From assembly GCA_900548075.1 (NCBI GenBank), contig URJD01000064.1, forward strand, positions 1 to 9,068: a DNA stretch of 9,068 nt, given 5' to 3'. The position numbers and the translations under genes are program-made. Origin of the DNA: an uncultured Collinsella sp. (GTDB taxonomy: Bacteria > Actinomycetota > Coriobacteriia > Coriobacteriales > Coriobacteriaceae). The notes under the pieces were generated by a model. That model was not told the DNA's origin. It worked only from the letters and a program-made list of their open reading frames with translations, and searched no databases. Every line of letters begins with the position of its first letter. The stretch's first letter is position 1. This document shows, in pieces, positions 1-6,002 of this stretch.

Positions 1-19
1 AGTTATTGGTTTCGCTCAT
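1..19 (-). CDS. Start of next gene in the amino-acid ABC operon (5' end only, probably the ATPase)
   Basis: Only six codons are visible, reading M-S-E-T-N-N, with the ATG at 17-19 on the minus strand. A near-perfect SD (AGGAGG at 26-31) precedes it and abuts the stop codon of the permease gene, so the two genes are translationally close and co-transcribed. Binding protein, permease and ATPase is the usual gene order in polar amino-acid uptake operons, so the GlnQ/HisP-type ATP-binding subunit is the expected product. That identity rests on context alone, since no Walker motif lies inside the window. Confidence 0.7.
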
Positions 20-31
20 GATAGGACCTCC

Positions 32-1393
32 TTACAGACCGGCGATGTGATCGGCAGGCGTCGCGACAACCTGTCCGGCGCTCTTAGCGGGACGCTTCTT
101 CTTGGTCTCGGTCGTACCCAAAAGCCTCGCCTCAAGACCGCTCACCAAGCGAGCGAGCGGCAGGGTGATGACCAGATAGAACAGGGCGGCAACCACGTAC
201 GGTGTAATGGAGCCCGTCGTGGCCACGATGGTACGGGCGTTCATGACGATTTCGACCACACCCACGGCGGCAAGCAGCGACGTATCCTTGTAAAGCAAGA
301 TAAACTCGCTGGTCAGCGTAGGCAAAACATTGCGGAACGTCTGCGGAATCATAACGTAGAGCAGCGTCTGGAAGGCATTCATGCCCAGAGAGCGAGCAGC
401 CTCGTTTTGGCCCTTGGGGATCGATTGAATACCGGCACGGAAGATCTCGCACAGGTACGCAGACGAGTTCATGGCCATGACGATAACGCCCAAAACATAG
501 TCGTCCACCTTGACGCCGGCCAACGGCAGACCGAAGAACGCGATATAGATCTGCAGGAACGCCGGCGTACCGCGAATGATATTCACGTAGATGCCGGCGA
601 GGCAGCGCAGGATGCGCGACTTGGAGATGCGCATAAGCGACAGGGCAAAGCCAAAGGGAATTGCCAGCGGAAACGCCACGAGCACGATCGAAAGCGACAT
701 AAGGAAGCCCTTGAAGACGATCGGCAGGCTCTGGACCAAAATGACCGGGTTCAGGAACAGGCGCAGGAACATATTGGAGTTCCACGCCTCGACCCACGGC
801 TGCTCCTTAAGGTCGGCCAGGAAGTTATCGAAGGCCGTCACGCCCTTGATCTCCACCGACGGAATCTTGGAGATCTTCTTGGTCGAACCGTCGGCGAGCG
901 TATAGGTGCCGCTAAAGGCCTCATCGCCGCCCTCGACGGGAAACGTCACACCGTAAACCTCGACGCGGAAATAGCCGCCGGCAGGCGCCGTCTCGCCAAA
1001 GTCAATCTTGAGCGTCTGGCCGTCAGCCTTGCACGTGGGCTTCATGGGCGTACGATCCATGAGGTCCTCGCCCGAGAGCATCGTCAATCGCGTGTCATCG
1101 GTACCAAACGTCGTGCCGTCGACAAACGTCAGCGAAAGACCGCTCAGCTCCTCGTCGGCATCGGCCTGAACTTCCCAAGTGATGCGCGTCTCGGTGCCGC
1201 CGACCACATCGCTACCCGAACCGGTATTGGGTCGGGCGGTAATCTTTGCGGTCTCAAGCGCCTGGGCGGTCGTGGGCACGCAGGCCCCCGCGCATACCAG
1301 GGCGAGCGCCACAGCCAGGGCACAGGCCAGCTTTTGGAGCATCGAGGGCAGTGGAAAACGCTGCTCCGCGGCCCCTTTGTTCAGTCGAGACAA
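32..1393 (-). CDS. Amino-acid ABC transporter permease with an N-terminal secreted domain
   Basis: Membrane subunit of a polar amino-acid uptake ABC transporter (HisM/GlnP/ArtQ type). From the chosen TTG start it is 453 residues, about twice the usual 215-240. Residues 18-45 form a signal-peptide-like segment ending in AQA. Residues 46 to about 195 are hydrophilic and beta-rich with many Gly, Thr and Asp. The permease domain runs from about 215 to 425, and its EAA loop (EAARSLG...IPQ) near 330-350 is where the ATPase docks. The tail is Lys-rich. The TTG at 1391-1393 is preferred because TAGGAG lies 5 bases upstream; the in-frame ATG at 1406-1408 overlaps that SD region and has none of its own, and an upstream TTG at 1496-1498 would translate a terminator stem. 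The binding protein is encoded upstream and the next subunit downstream. The extra domain has no fold I recognise; it is not a second periplasmic binding protein. Confidence 0.9.
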   Translation of the reverse strand: MSRLNKGAAEQRFPLPSMLQKLACALAVALALVCAGACVPTTAQALETAKITARPNTGSGSDVVGGTETRITWEVQADADEELSGLSLTFVDGTTFGTDDTRLTMLSGEDLMDRTPMKPTCKADGQTLKIDFGETAPAGGYFRVEVYGVTFPVEGGDEAFSGTYTLADGSTKKISKIPSVEIKGVTAFDNFLADLKEQPWVEAWNSNMFLRLFLNPVILVQSLPIVFKGFLMSLSIVLVAFPLAIPFGFALSLMRISKSRILRCLAGIYVNIIRGTPAFLQIYIAFFGLPLAGVKVDDYVLGVIVMAMNSSAYLCEIFRAGIQSIPKGQNEAARSLGMNAFQTLLYVMIPQTFRNVLPTLTSEFILLYKDTSLLAAVGVVEIVMNARTIVATTGSITPYVVAALFYLVITLPLARLVSGLEARLLGTTETKKKRPAKSAGQVVATPADHIAGL

Positions 1394-1398
1394 GGTGG

Positions 1399-1404
1399 CT
1401 CCTA
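1399..1404 (-). promoter_or_regulatory. Ribosome binding site that selects the TTG start of the permease
   Basis: On the minus strand TAGGAG is followed by five bases (CCACC) and TTG. No comparable SD precedes the in-frame ATG codons at 1406-1408 or 1340-1342, so this site argues for a TTG start at 1393. Confidence 0.65.
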
Positions 1405-1450
1405 TCATAGAAGTTGCCGGCAAAACGAGACGGAAACGCTCTCCGTCAAG

Positions 1451-1489
1451 AGAAGCGCAAAGGCCCTTTCCGCCAAAACGGAAAGGGCC
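1451..1489 (-). terminator. Intrinsic (partial?) terminator between binding-protein and permease genes
   Basis: A perfect 11-bp stem (1479-1489 with 1462-1472) closes a 6-base loop and is followed on the minus strand by TTTGCGCTTCTCTT, a broken T-tract. It starts 22 bases after the binding-protein stop. A second weaker hairpin follows (GACGGA at 1429-1434 with TCCGTC at 1442-1447), trailed by TCGTTTTG. With no evident promoter before the permease, these probably allow read-through while making binding-protein mRNA more abundant than the rest of the operon. The stem is seen directly; the partial-termination role is inferred. Confidence 0.75.
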
Positions 1490-1511
1490 CGCGCGCAATC
1501 AAGTAGTTATT

Positions 1512-2372
1512 TTACTTGATATTGTACTTAGCCATGAGGGCGTCGACGGTACCGTCGTCGGTCAGGTCCTTGATAGCCTGGTTGATGTCGTCCTTGAGCT
1601 TGGTGTTGCCCTGGTTGATGGCGATGGCGTACTCCTCGCCGGTGCTAATCTGCTTAATGGTCTGGCAGGTGTTGAACTGCTCGGCGGTCAGCTGGCTGGC
1701 AACGGAGCGGTTGGTGACTACGGCGTCGCCCTTATCGGACTGCAGGGCGCTGAAGCACTCGGTGGCGTCCTTGTAGGGGACGATCTTGGCCTTGGGGAAG
1801 TTCTCCTGGGCAAAGGCCTCGGCGGTCGAGCCAGACTGGACGATGATGGTAGCGTCGGCGTTGTTGAGCTTCTCGCTGTAGTTGTCGGCCGTGATGTCGG
1901 TGTTATCGACCTTGGTCACGATAGCCTGATCGTCCATGTAGTAGGAATCAGAGAAAGTGACTTCCTTCTCACGCTCGGGCGTGTCGGTGATAGCCGCGAT
2001 GGAAACGTCATACTTGGCGCCCGAAGCGACGCCCGGAACCAGCGTGTCGAAGTCATTGTTGATGTACTCGACATCCAGACCCAGCTTGTCACCGATAGCC
2101 TTGATGAGCTCAAGGTCAAAGCCCTGATAATCGCCGTTGTCATCCTTGTACTCAAACGGAGCGTACTCGGCAGAGGTGCCGACGGTCAGCGTACCGTCCT
2201 TGACGAGCGCGTACTCCTTGGAGCCGTCGACCTTCTCGACCTTAGCGTCGTCAGAGCTGCTGGAACCGGCATCAGAACCAGAGGTGGCGTTGGACGAACC
2301 GCAGCCCGTCAGAGCAAGGGCGAGCGCCATAGCACCCGTGGCGGCAAATGCGCCAAGCTTCTTCAGCTTCAT
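1512..2372 (-). CDS. Amino-acid ABC transporter substrate-binding lipoprotein
   Basis: Extracellular solute-binding protein of family 3 (SBP_bac_3), anchored to the membrane by lipid, that delivers a polar amino acid to the permease encoded downstream. From the ATG at 2370-2372 it is 286 residues, normal for the family. A lipoprotein signal peptide ends in the lipobox LTGC with lipidated Cys24, followed by a Ser/Gly/Asp linker to about residue 45. The mature domain opens with the family signature around 'GTSAEYAPFEY' and 'GFDLELIKAIGDKLG', and later has 'AAITDTPEREKEVTFSDSYY', typical of glutamine, arginine or cystine binders. A GGAAGGAGA SD lies upstream; starting earlier would put residues in front of the signal peptide. 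The specific amino acid cannot be read from the sequence. Confidence 0.95.
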   Translation of the reverse strand: MKLKKLGAFAATGAMALALALTGCGSSNATSGSDAGSSSSDDAKVEKVDGSKEYALVKDGTLTVGTSAEYAPFEYKDDNGDYQGFDLELIKAIGDKLGLDVEYINNDFDTLVPGVASGAKYDVSIAAITDTPEREKEVTFSDSYYMDDQAIVTKVDNTDITADNYSEKLNNADATIIVQSGSTAEAFAQENFPKAKIVPYKDATECFSALQSDKGDAVVTNRSVASQLTAEQFNTCQTIKQISTGEEYAIAINQGNTKLKDDINQAIKDLTDDGTVDALMAKYNIK

Positions 2373-2429
2373 AATCAGTCTCCTTCCGGTGACCTCGTTT
2401 GATTCAGAGGTCTGCAAAAACTGTTGGCT

Positions 2430-2458
2430 ATTATGCACCCGGAATTACGAATCTGCAA
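2430..2458 (-). promoter_or_regulatory. Sigma-70-type promoter for the amino-acid ABC operon
   Basis: On the minus strand a -35-like TTGCAG (2453-2458) is separated by exactly 17 bases from a -10-like CATAAT (2430-2435), with TG immediately before the -10. The -10 is about 58 bases upstream of the binding-protein ATG, in a locally AT-richer gap after nfo. The -10 matches consensus at 5 of 6 positions and the -35 at 3 of 6, so this is a reasonable but unproven promoter. Confidence 0.55.
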
Positions 2459-2519
2459 TGAGAAAACTGATTGAAACAAACCCATAACGTGAATGGAACA
2501 CTCCACTTTGTAACAGTCA

Positions 2520-3386
2520 TTACTGCTGCAATGACCTTAATAGTCTAATTTCAGCTGCATAACCTGCAAGTTCGTTCGGAGTCTCCAAAATAAACGGCAG
2601 CGAACGCAAGTGGCCATTCGATACAATATTCTGCATAACCTGCATACCGCCACCAAATTCCTCGCTGCCAAGGTATCCCTTGCCGATGCACTCGTGACGA
2701 TCTTTATGGGCGCCACAAGGCTTCTTCGAATCGTTGATGTGTACGGCATGCAAGCGATCGATACCCACCACGCGGTCGAACTCGTCGAGTACGCCGTCCA
2801 GATCATGGATGATGTCGTAGCCGGCATCGCTCACATGGCAGGTATCCAAACAAACGCCCAGCTTATCGGACAGCTCTGGGCACTTGGCGGCAACGCCCTC
2901 GATAATGCACGCCAGCTCTTCAAAGCTACGGCCCACCTCGGTGCCCTTGCCCGCCATGGTCTCGAGCAATACCGTCGTCTGCTGCCCCTCAAACATCACC
3001 TGGCACAGCGTGTCGACAATCATCTGAATGCCGGCGTCGGAGCCCTGCCCCACATGCGCACCGGGATGGAAGTTGTAGTAGTTGCCGGGCAGCGCCTCCA
3101 TGCGCCGCAGGTCCTCTGCCATGGCCTCCAGGGCAAACTCGCGCGCCCGCTCTTTGGCTGAGCAGGGGTTATAGGTATACGGGGCATGAGCCACGAGCGG
3201 GCCAAAGTCGTTTTGCTCCATAAGCTCGCGCAGGGCCGCCACGTCATCCATGTCAAGGTCTTTCGCCTTGCCGCCGCGCGGGTTGCGCGTAAAGAATGCA
3301 AAGGTATTGGCGCCAATGGACAACGCTGTCTCCCCCATTGCCCGATAGCCCTTCGTCGTCGATAGGTGGCACCCAATCGTCAGCAT
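2520..3386 (-). CDS. nfo: Endonuclease IV (AP endonuclease)
   Basis: Zinc-dependent deoxyribonuclease IV that cuts DNA 5' of abasic sites and clears damaged 3' ends in base-excision repair. The 288-residue length is typical. The TIM-barrel metal ligands of the family are all present: His67 (VAHAPY), His107 (NFHPGAH), Glu142 (LLETMAG), Asp181 and His184 (LDTCH), His216 (HINDS), Asp229 and His231 (DRH) and Glu268 (ILETP). The N-terminus 'MLTIGCHLSTTKGY' is the normal family start. The ATG has a GGGGGAG SD six bases upstream, right beside the end of hairpin repeat copy 1. The gene is followed by the promoter of the ABC operon, with no good terminator between, so some read-through is possible. 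Its neighbours give no functional link to repair. Confidence 0.96.
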   Translation of the reverse strand: MLTIGCHLSTTKGYRAMGETALSIGANTFAFFTRNPRGGKAKDLDMDDVAALRELMEQNDFGPLVAHAPYTYNPCSAKERAREFALEAMAEDLRRMEALPGNYYNFHPGAHVGQGSDAGIQMIVDTLCQVMFEGQQTTVLLETMAGKGTEVGRSFEELACIIEGVAAKCPELSDKLGVCLDTCHVSDAGYDIIHDLDGVLDEFDRVVGIDRLHAVHINDSKKPCGAHKDRHECIGKGYLGSEEFGGGMQVMQNIVSNGHLRSLPFILETPNELAGYAAEIRLLRSLQQ

Positions 3387-3403
3387 CTCCAGCTCCCCCT
3401 CAT

Positions 3404-3479
3404 CAGTTGCGGTGAAATACGGTCTATTGGTGCCCTATTTTGGCGCAAACAGACCATATTCCACCGCAAGTTATAAAAG
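3404..3479 (-). repeat. Dispersed hairpin element, copy 1
   Basis: An inverted repeat has arms at 3407-3430 and 3446-3469 around a 15-base loop. Read on the minus strand it begins with flank CTTTTATAAC, then TTGCGGTGGAATA..., and ends ...CACCGCAA followed by CTG. As minus-strand RNA the stem has 20 Watson-Crick pairs, three G.U wobbles and one mismatch near the loop; as plus-strand RNA the same positions give four mismatches. The element lies between the Gfo/Idh gene and nfo and ends 20 bases before the nfo ATG, beside its SD. There is no T-tract on either side, so it is not a standard terminator. It matches copy 2 at 4571-4646 in layout and flanks. Confidence 0.92.
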
Positions 3480-3538
3480 AGGCATCAGGGGCAAAGGCCT
3501 CCAAGGCATTCCAGGCGTTGGCGCCATGCCCCCACGCC

Positions 3539-4558
3539 CTAAAGTTTCAAGCGAATCGCATCGATGATGTGCGCACAGCGCTGTGTAGCGGCTAGGGACA
3601 TGATGGGGCTTTCGAGTTTCCCCGCCTGAATGAGCTGTGTCGCATGCGATGCCTCACCGTAAAAATCATCGACCTCAAACGGTGCATCGATTTCGAGTGC
3701 TCGACCGTCGGAGTACTTCACATGGGCGAGCTCGGGGCGATGAAGACGCTCGATTTCCAACGAGCCCCGCTCACAGGCAATCGTTAAGCGGCTTTCATAT
3801 GTTGCTTCGCCGTCGCACACCATATGAATGGGTATACCGCCGACGCTCATATGGATCTCGTCGGCCCAATCGACACGGCCGCCTGATACGTCACGCCAGC
3901 GAACTTCACGGGACGAAACCTCGCACGCGCCCGCGAGCAAATCCTCAAACCAACCGACCGCATAACAGCCCATGTCATATAGACAGCCGCCCTGCAGCGG
4001 ATCAAGCAGATAGCCCGAAGGAGACTCGCCGTAATCGAGCTTTTGCACGCTTTCAATCGAGACGATACGGCCAAGCTCACCCGACGCAAGCAAGTCTTTC
4101 ACGCGAGTGCGCATCGGGCAAAACCGATTCTTCATCGCCTCCATAAACAGCACGCCGCGCTCGCGAGAGGTGGAGGCGATCGAGAGAGCCTCTTCCTCAC
4201 TCAAAACGGCCGGCTTTTCGCACAGCACGGCCTTTCCGGCGCACAGCGCGCGACAGGCCCAACGCGTATGCATGCCATGCGGAAGAGCCAAGTAGATTGC
4301 GTCGACATCGGGGTCGGCAATCAGCGCGTCATAAGCCGCATCGCCGCTATCGTCGGCCGAGGCATGGCCATGCGCAGCATCGATCGAAAACACTCGGCAA
4401 AATTCCTCGACATGTGCAGGAGTGCGACCGGCCGCAGCCACCAGCCGTGCCCCGTCGACCTTCTTGAGCGACGATGCAAATCGATGAGAAATGTGCCCAG
4501 CGCCCAAAATGCCCCAACGAACCCCACGCGAATCATTACATGAATCCCGATGGCCCAC
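3539..4558 (-). CDS. Gfo/Idh/MocA-family NAD(P)-dependent oxidoreductase
   Basis: Predicted cytosolic dehydrogenase of the glucose-fructose oxidoreductase / inositol dehydrogenase family. From the GTG at 4556-4558 it is 339 residues, normal for the family. The N-terminal Rossmann fold shows the dinucleotide motif GILGAG (residues 16-21). The conserved EKP (114-116) carries the catalytic-site Lys. The C-terminal substrate domain has 'GGCLYDMGCYAVGWF' (190-204), where the frequent His after D-x-G is Cys, as in dihydrodiol-dehydrogenase-like members. The GTG is preferred because AAGGGGG precedes it by five bases; starting farther upstream would translate the hairpin repeat. It lies between an aldo/keto reductase gene and nfo on the same strand, each junction holding a hairpin repeat. 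The substrate, probably a sugar or polyol, cannot be assigned. Confidence 0.92.
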   Translation of the reverse strand: MGHRDSCNDSRGVRWGILGAGHISHRFASSLKKVDGARLVAAAGRTPAHVEEFCRVFSIDAAHGHASADDSGDAAYDALIADPDVDAIYLALPHGMHTRWACRALCAGKAVLCEKPAVLSEEEALSIASTSRERGVLFMEAMKNRFCPMRTRVKDLLASGELGRIVSIESVQKLDYGESPSGYLLDPLQGGCLYDMGCYAVGWFEDLLAGACEVSSREVRWRDVSGGRVDWADEIHMSVGGIPIHMVCDGEATYESRLTIACERGSLEIERLHRPELAHVKYSDGRALEIDAPFEVDDFYGEASHATQLIQAGKLESPIMSLAATQRCAHIIDAIRLKL

Positions 4559-4563
4559 GACGG

Positions 4564-4570
4564 CCCCCTT
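4564..4570 (-). promoter_or_regulatory. Ribosome binding site that selects the GTG start of the Gfo/Idh gene
   Basis: AAGGGGG on the minus strand is followed by CCGTC and then GTG at 4556-4558. It begins four bases after the hairpin stem of repeat copy 2 ends, so the hairpin and the SD are nearly contiguous. Confidence 0.6.
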
Positions 4571-4646
4571 CAGTTGCGGTGGAATAGTTCCTGTTTGGCC
4601 CCTATTCTGCCGCAAACAGGAACTATTCCACCGCAAGTTATAAAAG
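4571..4646 (-). repeat. Dispersed hairpin element, copy 2 (perfect palindromic arms)
   Basis: Arms at 4574-4597 and 4613-4636 are perfect 24-base reverse complements around a 15-base loop, the same geometry as copy 1. On the minus strand it starts with the identical flank CTTTTATAAC (4637-4646) and ends CACCGCAA-CTG. Compared with copy 1, stem pairs 14-17 counted from the outside are all different but still paired, so both strands of the stem changed together. The element starts two bases after the aldo/keto reductase stop codon and ends 15 bases before the GTG of the Gfo/Idh gene. No T-tract follows on either strand. Confidence 0.95.
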
Positions 4647-4648
4647 GG

Positions 4649-5839
4649 TCACGAGGAGCGCGTTTTGCCGAAGGCTTTAAGTGCAGTCGTCACGGGGCCA
4701 GGCTGAAAGCGGCGGCGCACATCGTCGAGGCGCGCGGGGATATCGATATGCTGCGGACAGTGACGCGCGCATTTGCCGCACTTGATGCAATTGCTCACGA
4801 GCTTGGGCTCGCTCGTGCGCACCGCACTCGCCGTAAAGTATTGCGACAGCCCCGTAAACCAGCTGTGCGCATAGCTCGCGTTGTAGGCGGCAAAGCATCC
4901 GGGGATGTTGATGCCCTTGGGGCACGGCATGCAGTAGCCGCACCCCGTGCAGGGCACACGGTTCGATTTCTCAAACTCTTCCAATACGCGCGCAATGGTA
5001 TCGAGCTGGTCGTTCGTCATCGAATCCGGCAGCGCACGATCGGCCAGTGCCGCGTTCTCGTCCACCTGCGCGGTATCGGTCATGCCCGAAAGCAGCATCG
5101 TGACTTGAGGATGGTTCCACACCCACGAGAGGCCCCAAGCAGCTGGCGTCTTCAGATGCGGATCGCTCGCGCTATCGAGCACGGCGCGAGCCCGCGGCGG
5201 CAGCTTGCCCGCCAGACGTCCGCCCAACAGCGGCTCCATCACAAACACCGCGAGCCCGCGCTCGGCAGCGGCCAAGAGCCCCGCCCTTCCCGCCTGATAG
5301 CGCTCACCGGCATAGTTGTACTGAATCTGGCAGAAGTCCCAGTCATACGCATCGAGCATCGTAAGGAAGTCCGCCGCACTGCCGTGATACGAAAAACCGA
5401 TCTGGCGAATGCGCCCCGCAGCCTTTTGGCGCGTGATCCAGTCCTCGATACCCAACGCCACCACGCGCTCCCATTGCGCGGGCGAGGTGATGTTGTGCAT
5501 GAGGTAGTAGTCGATATGGTCGGTCCGCAGACGGCGCAGCTGCTCGTCGAAGAACCGATCGAAATCCTCCGCACATTTGCACGAAGCGTGCGGCAACTTG
5601 GTCGCAAGCAAAATCCGGTCGCGCAGACCCAGGCGCTCAAGTGAGGCGCCCACGCACACCTCGTTACCGGGATAAAGATACGCGGTATCCAGATAATTAA
5701 TCCCCTGCTCTACCGCACGGGAGATGATGGCATCGGCCGTCTTCGCATCGGGGTGTCCCGGCGCACCGGGAAACCTCATGCAGCCCAGACCCAGAGCGGA
5801 TATTCGGTTACCACTTTTGGGGTCAACACGGTATTGCAC
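4649..5839 (-). CDS. Aldo/keto reductase with C-terminal dicluster 4Fe-4S ferredoxin domain
   Basis: Cytosolic oxidoreductase of 396 residues. The N-terminal TIM barrel belongs to the aldo/keto reductase superfamily, with the tetrad Asp51 and Tyr56 (DTAYLY), Lys81 (ATKLP) and His115 (LMHN). The C-terminus holds two iron-sulfur motifs: Cys297/300/303/306-Pro and Cys351/354/357/361-Pro, each able to bind a [4Fe-4S] cluster. This architecture is common in anaerobes and implies electron transfer between the clusters and a redox partner. The GTG at 5837-5839 is chosen because it gives the canonical start 'MQYRVDPKSG' and has AGGGAGG four bases upstream; an ATG at 5855-5857 adds six residues and lacks an SD. 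It heads the minus-strand run facing away from the cyclase gene. The physiological substrate is unknown. Confidence 0.94.
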   Translation of the reverse strand: MQYRVDPKSGNRISALGLGCMRFPGAPGHPDAKTADAIISRAVEQGINYLDTAYLYPGNEVCVGASLERLGLRDRILLATKLPHASCKCAEDFDRFFDEQLRRLRTDHIDYYLMHNITSPAQWERVVALGIEDWITRQKAAGRIRQIGFSYHGSAADFLTMLDAYDWDFCQIQYNYAGERYQAGRAGLLAAAERGLAVFVMEPLLGGRLAGKLPPRARAVLDSASDPHLKTPAAWGLSWVWNHPQVTMLLSGMTDTAQVDENAALADRALPDSMTNDQLDTIARVLEEFEKSNRVPCTGCGYCMPCPKGINIPGCFAAYNASYAHSWFTGLSQYFTASAVRTSEPKLVSNCIKCGKCARHCPQHIDIPARLDDVRRRFQPGPVTTALKAFGKTRSS

Positions 5840-5843
5840 GGCC

Positions 5844-5850
5844 CCTCCCT
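5844..5850 (-). promoter_or_regulatory. Ribosome binding site that selects the GTG start of the aldo/keto reductase
   Basis: AGGGAGG on the minus strand lies four bases before GTG 5837-5839. The competing upstream ATG at 5855-5857 has only GGGGC nearby. The rest of the divergent gap to 6002 holds no promoter I would call with confidence on either strand. Confidence 0.6.
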
Positions 5851-6002
5851 TCGCCATCAGCGCCCCGGCAAGGCGAAACACAATGGTCACGCAGCCGAAA
5901 CATCGTGGAATCGCAATCGAGAATGTATCGTAACGTAGCAGAAATCGAGCCGTCACGACACCGCTTTAACATCAGCAAAAAGCCCGATGAAAGGAGCCAA
6001 CC

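Noticed and set aside
1394..1498. Upstream TTG (1496-1498) and ATG (1406-1408) starts for the permease
   Set aside because: The TTG start would translate the terminator stem. The ATG has no SD, whereas the downstream TTG at 1391-1393 has TAGGAG at ideal spacing.
47..1519. Long plus-strand open frame of about 490 codons opposite the permease gene
   Set aside because: It is antisense to a clearly recognisable permease, has a composition rich in Arg, His and Gln typical of a shadow of GC-rich codons, and shows no domain or SD.
1179..2402. Long plus-strand open frame opposite the binding-protein gene
   Set aside because: The minus strand encodes an unmistakable lipoprotein here; the plus frame is low-complexity Val/Leu/Gly-rich and crosses the operon terminator.
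2516..2535. Small hairpin over the nfo stop codon as its terminator
   Set aside because: The stem is only 6 bp (GTCATT with AATGAC), AT-rich, and not followed by a T-tract on the minus strand.
3404..3479. Hairpin element as a conventional rho-independent terminator
   Set aside because: Neither orientation has a T-run after the stem; the minus strand continues with CTGATGAGGGGG and the plus strand with GTTATAAAAG.
4559..4636. N-terminal extension of the Gfo/Idh protein starting at 4636
   Set aside because: These codons are simply the hairpin repeat read in frame; the family fold begins at GILGAG, and a well-spaced SD supports the GTG at 4556-4558.
3404..4646. The two repeats as a CRISPR array or as a transposon's ends
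   Set aside because: There are only two copies more than 1 kb apart, each itself a hairpin, in direct rather than inverted orientation, flanking an ordinary oxidoreductase gene with no transposase or cas gene.
4550..5644. Plus-strand open frame opposite the aldo/keto reductase
   Set aside because: It begins inside the hairpin repeat region and is antisense to a protein with intact catalytic and iron-sulfur motifs.
5858..6002. Promoters in the divergent gap between the aldo/keto reductase and cyclase
   Set aside because: Candidate boxes such as TACGAT on the minus strand or TATCGT on the plus strand lack convincing -35 partners, so no promoter was called.
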